Shown: positions 10,596 to 20,471 of the stretch, in pieces
Position numbering within the stretch: the stretch's first letter is position 1
Layout of the letters: each line of letters opens with the position of its first letter
Assembly: GCA_964016875.1 (NCBI GenBank)
Contig: OZ024733.1
Coordinates: forward strand, 2,027,484 to 2,091,483
Source: Fallopia convolvulus
Lineage: Eukaryota > Streptophyta > Magnoliopsida > Caryophyllales > Polygonaceae
Length of the DNA stretch: 64,000 bases
Reading direction: 5' to 3'
Notes under the pieces: generated by a model
Seen by the model: the letters and a program-made list of their open reading frames with translations, nothing else
Told to the model about the DNA's origin: nothing
Databases searched by the model: none
Program-made: the position numbers and the translations under genes

Positions 10596-11528
10596 GTGTC
10601 GATCCGGTTAGTGCACAACCTCTATGACCTTTCTCGGTATCAAAATTGGTACCAAGTGTGGGCCGGCAAGCCACACTCATTTGGTGACCCCGAAGGTGCA
10701 AGAGAGGGGCGGCGACAACAATCTCAACACATTCGGTTTACCTCCCCTCCATCTACACCGGATTCCGACCAAGACAACTTCGTGTTTGCACCTCGTGGGG
10801 AAGACATGGAAGTCGATCAAGAGCAAAATGAAGAAGATGAGCGCTTCCAAGGTTTGATGGCCGACCTCCGAGCCACGCACTATGCTCCAACACTGGCGGA
10901 CCGAGGTACACACCAAGACGGGCCCGACTTCCCTCAACGTCGGTCCAGTTCATTCCATGGTGGTGAGGTCCCGAGGCATTATGAGCGTGGAGAAGGGAGC
11001 GGTGCAAGGCGAGAGCAATTCCAAGGTGGCGGGTATGAAGGCTATGCCCAATGGTACGGTCCGGGAATGGTGTTTCCCGAGCAACAACAAACCGTGGACA
11101 TGTCCTTCTTGGCCAACCAAATGGCTCATCTCCAACTTCAACAAGAAAATGTTCTCCAAGAGGTCCATCAAGTGAATCTCCAACAACAACAAATGTACCA
11201 ACATCAACAACAAATGTACCAACAACAACAACAAATGCTTCAACAACAAAGCTCTTTCCAAGCTAGCCAACAAGAGATGAACCGGGCCCTCGGCTACACT
11301 AGACGAGAGGTAGAGGAGCTTAGGGAGGTGGAAGACCAAAGGTGGCGGGTCCAAGATAGCTACAACACATGGATGAGCGGGAACTTCCCTTCCCGTGAGG
11401 ACCAATGGACACGCCCGGAGCCTCAACTTCAACCACCACCACAAGACTTCTACCAAGAACAAGTGTACGAGAGGGAGCGGCAAGCAAGGCTCCAAAGAGG
11501 ACGTAGACGTGACTACCCCTTCGATTGA
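10596..11528 (+). CDS. Athila-type second ORF, C-terminal part
   Basis: Continuation of the preceding frame after a +1 shift. YDGVSIRLVHNLYDLSRYQNWYQVW aligns with the segment of B containing RKGVSITVERV...ANWYTSWVG, so the two parts were one protein of about 600 residues. An acidic linker contains one palindromic word (10918). It is followed by a glutamine-rich coiled-coil region (QQQQMYQHQQQMYQQ) and a basic end (RQARLQRGRRRDYPFD). There is no independent ATG at the start, so it is not a separate gene. Confidence 0.75.
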   Translation: MSIRLVHNLYDLSRYQNWYQVWAGKPHSFGDPEGAREGRRQQSQHIRFTSPPSTPDSDQDNFVFAPRGEDMEVDQEQNEEDERFQGLMADLRATHYAPTLADRGTHQDGPDFPQRRSSSFHGGEVPRHYERGEGSGARREQFQGGGYEGYAQWYGPGMVFPEQQQTVDMSFLANQMAHLQLQQENVLQEVHQVNLQQQQMYQHQQQMYQQQQQMLQQQSSFQASQQEMNRALGYTRREVEELREVEDQRWRVQDSYNTWMSGNFPSREDQWTRPEPQLQPPPQDFYQEQVYERERQARLQRGRRRDYPFD

Positions 11529-11608
11529 TCCTATACATGCCATTGAAGAATAAGAAATTGTGAGCTTTTCATACTCTTCTCTCTTGCTTTTAAGTTTTGA
11601 TTTCCTTG

Positions 11609-11645
11609 TTTGATGGGGACATCAAAATTTTAAGTATGGGGTGGG
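11609..11645 (+). other. GGGA hairpin plus TAAGTATGGGGT, internal copy of element A
   Basis: Perfect 7-bp stem TTTGATG (11609-11615), loop GGGA, CATCAAA (11620-11626), then ATTT and TAAGTATGGGGTGGGGG (from 11631). The G-rich tail resembles the polypurine tract at the 3' end of the element, about 1.6 kb downstream, and may be a second, internal plus-strand primer. It lies 80 bases after the ORF2 stop. Confidence 0.7.
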
Positions 11646-13222
11646 GGTAAGTGTGTTCATGATTTCACTTGTTTATGTTTGTTTATTATTTTGAGGATAT
11701 TTAGTTTGTGTTTCTAGTTTGTGTTTGGGATGTTTGCTTCTTGGTTTGTGGTTTGATGAAAAACATGAATGATTAATTTGGTCTTGAATGGATGAGTTTT
11801 TGGTTTTAGAGAAATTTTTGCAAAAAAATCCATAAAAATTGAAAAATTGTGTTGAAAACAACAAAAAGATTTTGTGTTTTGTAGGTTTTGGACTAGAAAT
11901 TCCCATCTTAGATTGCCACAATAAAAGCTAATGATGATGTGAGCATGTAAATTCCTTTGCATATTTTTGGATAGTTTAGCCTCTTAAATGATGTTGCTTT
12001 TGATGTGATCATGATATCTTGCTTGTTTTATTGAACATGTGAGTTCTAGGATGAGTTCTTATGCAACTAAGTATGAGTGACCCTTGTGAGATTGATTTTT
12101 GGCCATTTTAGGGATGCTTGTTCATATTTGCATATCCCTCATTTTTCTTGTGTGATTAGCTCATTCATGCTTAGTAAAACTTGCTATTGCGGTGTTTATC
12201 TATTTTCCAAGACCGTCATGAGATTTGTCCTAGCATTGTCACATTGATTTTGAACTTTGTTCTTTTAGTCACATAAATGTTCCATATCCTACCATGAAGA
12301 TAATCCTTTGTTTCTAGCCCCGTTCTAGCCTAAGCCTTTGTTTGAAACTCCTCAAAAATATTATTCCTAGCCTTATATGACTTGACCCTTATGGGATTGG
12401 ACTTTAGAAGAGAGGTTGGGATTGTATTTGAAGAGTTGAGATTCTCTTGGGTTTAAGGGCAAAGAATGGTGTTATGAATCATGTGGGTAGTGCATCTTTG
12501 TTGTACAAAAATGAAAAAAAAGAAAGAAAAGGAAGAAAGAAAATGTTGGAAATGTAAGGTGGAATAAAGCAAAGAGCTTAAGTGAAGAAAAGGGTCCGAC
12601 CGAGTTACAAGCAACATCGGGCCCGATGTCATAAGAAAGTCGGTCCAAATGTAGAAAGTGTTGAAAAATCCAACAAAAAGCATAAGAGCAAAGATGAAGT
12701 GGAATGTTAAGTGAAATTTGGGTTGAAAGGAAAATGTTAAGTCTTTTGGGTGGGTGTGAAAGTAATTGTGGAATTTGGTGAAGTTGGTGAGAGTTGTTCA
12801 ATCCCCATTGTAAGCACCACAAGACCAAATAATTCCCACCTTGAAAAATACCAAAAGCCCCATTACAACCCGGCCGAATGGAACCTCTTTGAGGACCTCC
12901 ATTGAGCCAAGTTCGAAATTCTTTGTGTACTTTGCATTAGGCATCTCTAGGTGGAGGAATTGGTGATATTAGCTTCAATAGTAAAGTCCTTACTTGCATG
13001 ATTTTTGAGCTTGAGTGTTCATTGCTAAACCCAAACACATGATGAGTGATACACATTCACATATCCCTAAAGTGAGGCTTAGTTGCATTGACTTTATTCC
13101 TTGTAACACTTAATCATGTGTGATGATGTAATCTTGCTTGAATATCGATCACTTGTGCTTAAAATGTGTTTTCATACGAGGCTTTACTTGAAGATTATGT
13201 TTCGGTCTTGCTTACATTGTTA
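11646..13222 (+). other. element A 3' untranslated region
   Basis: About 1.6 kb without a coding signature. It contains an A/G-rich tract near 12505-12560, a palindromic word with companions at 12594-12650, and otherwise T-rich sequence. The corresponding part of B (28866-30074) has a similar make-up but little direct similarity that I can see. Confidence 0.6.
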
Positions 13223-13259
13223 TTGCTTGAGGACAAGCAAGTTTAAGTATGGGGTATTT
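13223..13259 (+). other. GGGA-type hairpin and polypurine tract, element A 3' end
   Basis: Stem TTGCTTG (13223-13229), loop AGGA, CAAGCAA (13234-13240), then GTT and TAAGTATGGGGTATTT directly before the TG of the 3' LTR at 13260. TATGGGG is the likely polypurine primer for plus-strand synthesis. The hairpin has the same design as the internal one at 11609 but a different stem. Confidence 0.8.
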
Positions 13260-14716
13260 TGATGTCTCTCTATTTGGTGGTGTTTTCATATGTGATTTCC
13301 TTTGTAAATATGTTTCTTTTTCCCCTTTTCTTGTGCGTTTTGTTCCTTTTTAGCTTAGTTCCCGTATTTCTATGAGATTCGGAGACTACGCACATTTTAT
13401 GTGTTTTGTAGGTAATCTGGCATGAATCAAGGATCGATTTGAAGGAGGGTCGAGACATGGAGCGAGGCCCGAGCAAAGGAGGAAAGAGAGGAGCAAGCCA
13501 TGAAGAAGAACAAGAGGAAAGCCAACAAGAAGAAGGTGGAACGAGGTTCGGACCGAGTTGCAACCAACATCGGGCCCGACTTTGAAGTCTCCAACCTCGG
13601 ACCGAGTTGCCCAGTAACTCGGGCCCGAGGTCCTCCGTGTCGGTCCGAGTCGGTCACTGGACTACTTGGGCTCCAAGGCACGAAATTGTGAACTTCCACT
13701 TTTGCCCCTCATCTAATCTATAAAAGGCCCTCTTGTCTTCTACAAAAAGGGGGGTTCTCTCACACAAAAAGGGGGGTTCTCTCACACAAAAAGGAGGTTC
13801 CCTCTCACACACACAAAAAGGGGGTTCCAAGGGAGCCAAGAGGATTCTTGGAGAGCAAGGAGGAAGGAGAGGAGAAGGAAGAGAGAGAGAATCGGCCAAG
13901 GGAGGAAGTCTTGATAGGTTTTGTTGGTAGATTTGCTTTGATTTGCTTTGTTCTTGTGGATTTGAAAACCCTTGATTTGAATTTGTGGATTGCTTTGGAT
14001 TTGAATGAAACTTCGCTTTGTTTTGAGATTGATTATGATGATTGCTTTCCCTTTTGATTTGATTGCTTTCTTTGCTTGTCACATGGAGTAGATCTCCTTG
14101 ATCTTGGGTTATGGGGGAAAACCCTAGCTAGGTTTAGGCTAGAAACCCCAATTCCATAGCCTTGAGTGTTTGATCTAAGGAACCCACTCTACATAGAGCT
14201 ACAATTCCTTGCGAAAGTTGGGAATCAAGGCTTGAGATTGGCAAAGTAGCGAAAGTGAACATGTGTCAATCTCAAGACCTTGCTTCGAGGGGGATTTCCC
14301 CAATGATCGATGTGTAGAAGTGGTTGGAACGAGGGCGAAAGCACTCGATCCTAGTCCGATCATCACTCATTGCTTGAATTGGGGTGGATGAGCCTTAATC
14401 TACTAGAGAAGGAACCCAAAAGCCCAAGATCTACTTTTAATCTTTGAAGTTCGACAAACCCAGCTACCTCGGGCCCGACTTACCCTACGTCGGTCCCGAC
14501 TTCCTCTTGTCGCCAACATCGGGCCCGACGTGACCTCTGTGTCGGTCCCGACTGTTCTCTTTGTTTTCCTTTGTTTTAAGCTCTCTTTTCCAGCTTCCTA
14601 GTGTCTAGGCACATCAATCGAGTAGACTTCCCGAGTGTTCGACACCCACCACGTGCTACAACGGGGTCGGGTTATAAATTGTATCTCTAGACCCTCGCAC
14701 ACCGTGAGAGCGATCA
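13260..14716 (+). repeat. element A 3' LTR
   Basis: 1457 bp, TGATGTCTC to GCGATCA, no difference seen from the 5' LTR. It contains the same TATA box (13719), 22-bp array (13742) and four palindromic words. It is followed by the GTTAT duplication at 14717-14721. Confidence 0.95.
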
Positions 14717-14721
14717 GTTAT

Positions 14722-16145
14722 TAATTCATACAAGTTTTGAAAACCTCTCGCGCCTTTGTCAGACCTCAACCAACCTCATCTTATTCGGTGCTCTACCAAA
14801 CCCACCTTGACAAGCCCAAATAAGCATTCAGATTGGAAAGACGATCGTTTCAAGAATTGAGAGCCGGGTGGTCTTCCAAGTTTTACTATTCTGACCCGGT
14901 TTTGGTTTCTTTTAAATGTGCTTTGGCACTTATCTTATGTCGTGATAAAACTTTCACTTATGTTAATGATTTTGAAGAGTGTGGGAGGCCATGAAAGGGA
15001 CCGGGTCCACTTAAGGGAACGAAGTTCCGGCACCTAGCTAGGGTGCGCACATCCCTCCTCCGAACAGGAGCATACATTAGATCTTGATCCTTAAAGTCAC
15101 GGAATTTAGGCATGGTGTCTTGCGACTTAGTAGGTTATATGGAGGTGTCAGTTTAATCCCACACCCCTCACTATTTAATCCATACCGATCTCGGAAAGAG
15201 ATCTTAAACAAACAATGTCACACAAACAAGACTAGCATAATAGTCCTATCGAACATTAATAATCAAAATAACGATAACAAGCGGGTCATTATTTCTAACA
15301 ATCGATATTCCTAGGTTCATTTATTATTAGCAAACAAGTTGTTCCCAACATTGAGAAATTTCACGAAAACAAAATATCGAGGCTACAAGAAGAAATTCCA
15401 CTTGCCTTAATTTGCGAGCATGTACTTTCAAACGACACGGAATTCGACGGCTTAGACGGGATTGAGACTTCGACCTAACGACACGAGAGATAACAAGAGA
15501 ATTTTTATTGAAATTCCTTATCTCTTCTAAGGTTTTGTTTTCTCTTATTTTCCATTTTATAAGAGAATTTATGAAAAGCTAAATTATTTAAATAATAATT
15601 TATGTGGAGGTGTTAAATAATAATATTCTTGATTATTAGTTTTAATTGTAATATCCCAAGAGTACTTTATAAAAATAATTATATTTATATAAAGCTTTAT
15701 AAAATTTTGAAAGTCAAGACAAAATAAAATCTGATTTTAATTAGTATTTTGGGCCTAATAAATAGCCCAAGTTTAATTAAAATTACCCAATTAGGATTAG
15801 GCCCACACACCCTCTTTCTTTTTTCTTCCTCTTTTACGTAAAAAGAACCAGAGAGATGAATTAGGATGGACGAACGATGGACTGCTGCTGGCTGGCGGAT
15901 GATAGGGCGGCGACGAAGCTCCTGCAGGCGGAGGTGGCTGTGAGCGGTCGGTGGCCGGCGGGAGGGAAGTCCTGTGCTGGCGTCCCGGTGAAGCAAGGAG
16001 GCCAAAACTAGGGTTTGGAGATTTTTGTGGAAAAAAATTCAGCAATTAAAGGGATTTGTTTTTGGCTGAAAAATTGATTGAAAGAGAGTAATAATGCTTA
16101 GAGGAAGAGAGGAGAAACAATGTGTGAGTAGAACAATGGATTCCA
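14722..16145 (-). mobile_element. solo-LTR-like element D2, right arm
   Basis: Continuation of the sequence interrupted by A. There is no open frame of substance. On the minus strand 15840-16030 resembles an LTR leader. A TGTAATATCCC at 15650 is the same type of LTR terminus and may start a nested element. Tat LTR sequence resumes near 16146 (gattccagccgaccc, compared with gcagttcggccggcc at 32969), which sets the approximate right end. I could not find a convincing target duplication for CCTTG at 3085-3089. Confidence 0.4.
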
Positions 16146-16448
16146 GCCGACCCTAGGGATGGATTTTAGACCCCCTATTCCCTTTCTTCCACTATAAATA
16201 CATGTATTCGCCATGTACGGTAAGTATACTCATATTGGCTGAGCTCGCAAGCAAGTATTACCTTTTATCTCGACGTTCAAGTGGCAAACTGCTCTTTTGA
16301 CTTAGGCATCAGAGGTTGATTAGGGGGACCCCGCCCCTTGTATTCATTGTTTTGTAGTTTCTATGTTGAATAGGGACTTCGAACAGAAGGTGAAGGTTCG
16401 ATTCAAGAGGAGCATTCAATCAGTGCATTGAAGGCGAATTTTTTTGCA
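16146..16448 (+). repeat. 5' LTR of Tat-type element C, right part
   Basis: Matches the 3' LTR at 32975-33111: 'ccctttcttccactata', 'gccatgtacggtaag', 'gagctcgcaagcaagt' and 'accttttatctcga'. After 'gttcaag' it continues through U5 to a CA at 16447-16448, while the 3' copy is cut at that point. The TATA box is 'ctataaata' at about 16190. Confidence 0.65.
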
Positions 16449-16455
16449 CTTATAG

Positions 16456-16470
16456 TTGGCACCGTCCGTG
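16456..16470 (+). other. primer binding site of element C
   Basis: TTGGCACCGTCCGTG starts 7 bases after the LTR end and resembles the TTGGCGCCGTCYGTG primer site common in Tat elements, with G changed to A. I do not assign the tRNA with confidence. Confidence 0.55.
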
Positions 16471-16916
16471 TGGAACGAGCGATCGATCCACACAATTTTG
16501 CTATTGGAGTCGATACCTGAAGAAAAAGAAGTGATTTTTATGGTCTAGAGGCAATCGCGCAAAGCAAAATCGAGCGTGATTCTCTCAACAAGCGAAACCG
16601 CGGTTGCGGAATAGAGCACCGCTACCGCGACTTAAAAGACAGCGACCACGATCCCGAAAACAGTGACAGCAGCATCCAGGGCGATCGTGCTAACTATGAT
16701 ATTCTATTCGAGGATTGAACCCTAGCACATACCAAGCAAGGTGCGACCAAGCAAGGCACCTTGCTCAAAGACAACCAACATCGTGATCCAGCCACACTCG
16801 TAAGCACGCCCGCTCATCACGCGAGCTGTCAAGGGTCGGAGTCAAGCGACTGAATCGAAGGTCGTAATGTTGCACTGTCTGAATCTAATGGATTTGGCCA
16901 TCTATGGGACTCATCA
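16471..16916 (+). other. element C leader with CCGCGG-type words
   Basis: Non-coding leader before the gag remnant. It holds clustered CG-rich words (aaccgcggttgcgg at about 16606, ctaccgcgac at 16624, gcgaccacgatc at 16640) of the type also seen at 16998-17065, 17660-17800 and 32085-32280. Confidence 0.5.
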
Positions 16917-18835
16917 ATGCGCGTTGTTGAATCCGAAAGAAATCAAAGTTTACAAAGGCGTGGGCAATCGCACGAACCAAGACAAGTAACCCCGGTCACG
17001 GATCGTAACTGTGACCGCGGCCTGGAAACCCATGACTGCAGCCCAGAGAACTGCGACCACAGTCGAGCACAACTTTGCATCTCGGAGCCCGTGTCGGCGC
17101 TAATTCGAGAGTGGAATTCTAGTTCTATCAGCCCCTTCTACGAGCATGGTCAATCGAGCCACGCCGGGTACAATCCTGTACGTGATGACACTCGCATATT
17201 CTTGGCATCTGGGACAAACATCGGTAATGGGGCATCAACCACCACCGAGAATAAAGAGGAGGCTGAACTCACACATGCCTTAGTCTCCTTCTTGAGAGAG
17301 AACGAGCAAATTCAAAGTAAGCGCGCCCAAGCAAAGTCCTGCCTTGAGCAAGCCTTGGAAGAGATCGCTAAATTGATGCATACCTTGGATAAGGTTCAAG
17401 GGAAGTGCCTCGTCAACGTATCGGGGATCGAAAGGACCAATAGACGACTCACTAGCGTTATCAAATTTGCCGATAACCGTCGTGGTCTCGAGCCGGTAAG
17501 CACCAACGAATCTGAATAGATGCAAGTTGACTTCGAGAACGATCATAGAATATTTGAAGGTTCACGAAAGGGCAAGCAACACGAGTCACCCGAACGTAAG
17601 AGGTCTTGAGCCGCGAACCATCCTCAGTCTAGCAACTTGACCTCGGATGACTTAGAAATTTCAAGCGATCGCGGAAATCGATGTGACCGCGAGAGCTCTA
17701 TCCGTGGTTGCGACAAGTTTGACGATGACTGCGGAAGCCCCAACGACGGTCCCAGCCGAAACAATCACCACGAAAGATCGCACGATCGCGACATGGAACG
17801 TTATGACCCGTCCACAACGCCCGAGCCAGCTCCATAAAATCGGGGCAATGAGAAAAAAGACGACGTGATTGTCGTCAAAGCGAAAGCAATGAAGGGAGGA
17901 AGGAGAGAGTTGAGCCCAAATCGCACCGAAAGGAGGTTGCTTGATCTCTTAAGAGTGCAAGGTGGAACCTTGCAATCGGCTCAAGAGCAAGTCGAGCACA
18001 AGCTAGCTATGGTGACATCGACACCATTTCATAGAAACATCCAACGTGCCAAGCCTATGATAAAATTCTCACCACCATAATTCACTCTATATGATGGGCA
18101 TTCGGAGCCCGTGAACCACATGACCGCTTTCTCACATAAGATGGCATTATGGGTTTCTGACGATGCTACAATGTGCAAGATGTTCCCGGGTAGCCTAAAA
18201 AGGGTGCATTAAAGTGGTTCCAAAGTTTGAAACCTAGATCAATCCGGTCATGGGATCTACATTCCACTGAGTTCGTGAGGCAATACATAGCCAATAGCCG
18301 GGATGTGGTGTCTTTAGACACACTCTTCGGCCTTAGAAAAGAGAAGAGTGAAAGTTTATGCTGCTTCGCTAATCGCTTCATGGAATGCTACGCCGAGATC
18401 TATGGGTGTGATGAGAAGACCACAATTACCGCCTTTAAGAGGGCAATCCCATTTGAGAGCACGTTAAGGAAAGACTTGACACTTCGTCTTCCTTTCACCA
18501 TTGTTGAACTATAAGAGCGCGTCCACCAATATGTGCGCTTGGAAGAGGCCAACTACAAAACAAAAGGGAAATCGCCCTCTCCACTGCGAAAGCCACACCG
18601 TTCCTCGAGCGGGAACTTTGGGCAGAAAACACACCCCTCGAGAGAGCAAGCTAGAGCGGTCTACACAATCTTCAACATCCCAATCTATAGGATTCTACCA
18701 CGCATCAAGCATGAAAAATACTTCCGCTATCCCGCGCGGAATGAGTGCCTTGAAGACAATGTCCGAAGTCGGAAATATTGCATGTACCATAGGGTACAAG
18801 GGTACATCACCAGGGATTGTGAATTTTTTTAAGAA
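16917..18835 (+). pseudogene. Tat-type gag, decayed
   Basis: Open pieces at 16917-17519, 17637-18080, 18227-18514 and 18533-18832 are broken by stops and frame changes. The first holds a helical stretch (LVSFLRENEQIQSKRAQAK). The third has Gag-like sequence (WDLHSTEFVRQYIANSRDV, then LFGLRKEKSESLCCFANRF). The last ends with YCMYHRVQGYITRDC, a degenerate form of the Tat-specific YCxxHxxxGHxTxxC knuckle with the second His changed to Tyr. This fits a Ty3/Tat Gag that can no longer be made. Confidence 0.6.
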
Positions 18836-18999
18836 GTTCCTTGAAGATTTGGTTCAAGAGGGGCACTTGCGCAAGTACATTGTGAAAAAGGAACCAAAAG
18901 ACAAGGGAGAGCCGAGAAAGAAGCAAATTGAGGTCATCCAAACAATCTCGGCGACATACAAAAACGAGGATGCAGAAGCTAGGAGCAATTTCCAAAAAA

Positions 19000-19510
19000 T
19001 CATGTCATGAGCTAGAAGTGATGCGGGTTCAACAAACTGAACCGCGACTGCCGTTTCCGCCCACGCCCTCGGTTAACGATTTGGTCTTTCGGGACATGGA
19101 CCTTGTGTCAGTCCAAGTCCCGCACAACGACCCCTTAGTCCTCACCGTTGAGCTTGAGGGATTCAAGGTGTGTCGGGCATTAGCGGATATAGGGAGCTCG
19201 GTTGATATCATGCATTATGATGTCTTCAAGCTCCTAGAAAAGAAGAATGAAGACTTGATTCCGATTATGATGCAGCTCGATCACTAGACTTGGAGGATAT
19301 CCGACATTCCCGCTTTGAATGTACAAGACCAAGGTCTGTTTGGCAAAGAAGGAGTTGACAATCAAGTTCATAATAGTCGACGTGCCTACCCCATACAAAT
19401 TGATCTTGGGTAGGCCATGGATTTACGAGATGGGAGCATTACCATCGATCCTCCGTCAAATGATCCAGTTTAGAGATAAAGATGCCACAATCCAGGTGTG
19501 GGTATATTAG
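19000..19510 (+). pseudogene. Tat-type aspartic protease remnant
   Basis: Two frames carry protease parts. At 19000-19287, PHNDPLVLTVELEGFKVCRA is followed by LADIGSSVDIM, where the active-site DTGSS has become DIGSS. At 19319-19510, IIVDVPTPYKLILGRPWIYE is the flap/ILGRP region of Tat proteases. A frame break and stops separate them. The coding region is then cut by element B at 19628; RT and integrase of C are absent from the window. Confidence 0.6.
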
Positions 19511-19627
19511 TTGGAAGCGTGCATGTGCTCTAAGGGAAATCGTCCCAAGGCGGAAATTCCTTCAAAGGATCAAAGACGAGACGAGAAGTGAGGGCCAGGA
19601 GCATAACAATGATCATGGGTTTGATAG

Positions 19628-20471
19628 TGATGTCATCTTATTTTGTGTGGTTTGCATGTGCATTTAGGTACATCTTTCTTTCTTTTAGTGTTAGTTTTTA
19701 GTGGTTTTATGTGATTTTCTTATTATTTGAGATATGGAGGTCTACAGAAGTGTGTTTTATTTTTATAGGTCTCTTGATGGTGTTTTTGAGCTTTAAAGAA
19801 GATGTTGATATCAAGATAATGATGGTGGATCTTGTGGAGCAAAGGAAAGAAGTTTAGAAGACTTATGAGAAGCTATAAGGGCAAGAAACTAGCTAAGTGT
19901 AGGAGTCATGGGCAAGTTTCACGGTTGAAGATGGTTCTAGAGACCTAATGTAGGATTCACAGGTGCTTTCACGGTCGTGAGTCTACTTGTGAATGGCTAT
20001 GAAGTGCTTTCACGGCCGTGACAGCAAAGTGTCACGACCGTGAATCCCTTGTTTTGTTCCGTGACGGGTTTTTGGGCTTTGTTTTGGGCTCGAGTTTGTT
20101 TCTAGGGTTGGATATTATTAGTTTATATATTATTGTAACTCCTTGGAAGGCAAGTTAGAGATATTATACATTATTATTATTTCTAATTTCAAGAGAGATA
20201 TGAGACTAATTTTTTAGGGTTCTGAATTCTACGCTCTTTGATTTGCAGATTTTCATTGCAAATTTGGATCTACTTTTGTTTCTTCAATTGAAATTCCTAG
20301 TAAGTATTCTCTTTTAATTATTGTTCTTATTTCTATTCCATGTTTAAATTTATTGTTTTGATCATGAATTTCATTATGCTAGGCTAAACTCTATAGTTCT
20401 AGGGTTAGGTTGATCCCAACAATGTGAAGCGGATTACATTCAAAATATTTTGCTTGAATTTAGTTGGAAAC
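19628..20471 (+). repeat. element B 5' LTR, part 1
   Basis: Corresponds to 30114-31407 of the 3' LTR without the MITE. It contains the words TCACGGCCGTGA (20010), TCACGGTCGTGA (19969) and TCACGACCGTGA (20032). It is interrupted after GAAAC (20467-20471) by a solo LTR. Confidence 0.8.

Larger units (their letters stand above)
4128..14528. repeat. dispersed palindromic word TCGGGCCCGA, private to element A
   Basis: Exact 10-bp palindrome at 4128, 4177, 5027, 5077, 7120, 8682, 9366, 9421, 12617, 13570, 13619, 14469 and 14519. One-mismatch forms are at 6984, 7059 and 10918. Each is usually flanked by CGGACCGAG or GTCGGTCC, giving 50-100 bp units. They occur in the LTR, in the gag linker (codons for the segment at residues 525-600), before ORF2, in the ORF2 linker and in the 3' untranslated part. 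None was found outside A in this window. Confidence 0.85.
3818..14716 (+). mobile_element. element A: complete non-autonomous Athila-type Ty3 retrotransposon
   Basis: A 10,899-bp element bounded by two 1457-bp LTRs (TGATGTCTC to GCGATCA), flanked by GTTAT duplications, with a tRNA-Asp primer site at 5281 and a polypurine tract before 13260. Inside are an intact gag-protease frame (5427-8396) and a second ORF of the Athila type (9722-11528). There is no reverse transcriptase, RNase H or integrase in the 1.3 kb between them, where pol would normally lie. I saw no difference between the LTRs on line-by-line comparison, so insertion is recent. Mobility would have to depend on pol from another Athila element. 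It is inserted into D2. Confidence 0.93.

Noticed and set aside
10950..11543. 197-codon leucine-rich frame on the minus strand
   Set aside because: Antisense of the glutamine-rich part of ORF2 (CAA repeats read as TTG).
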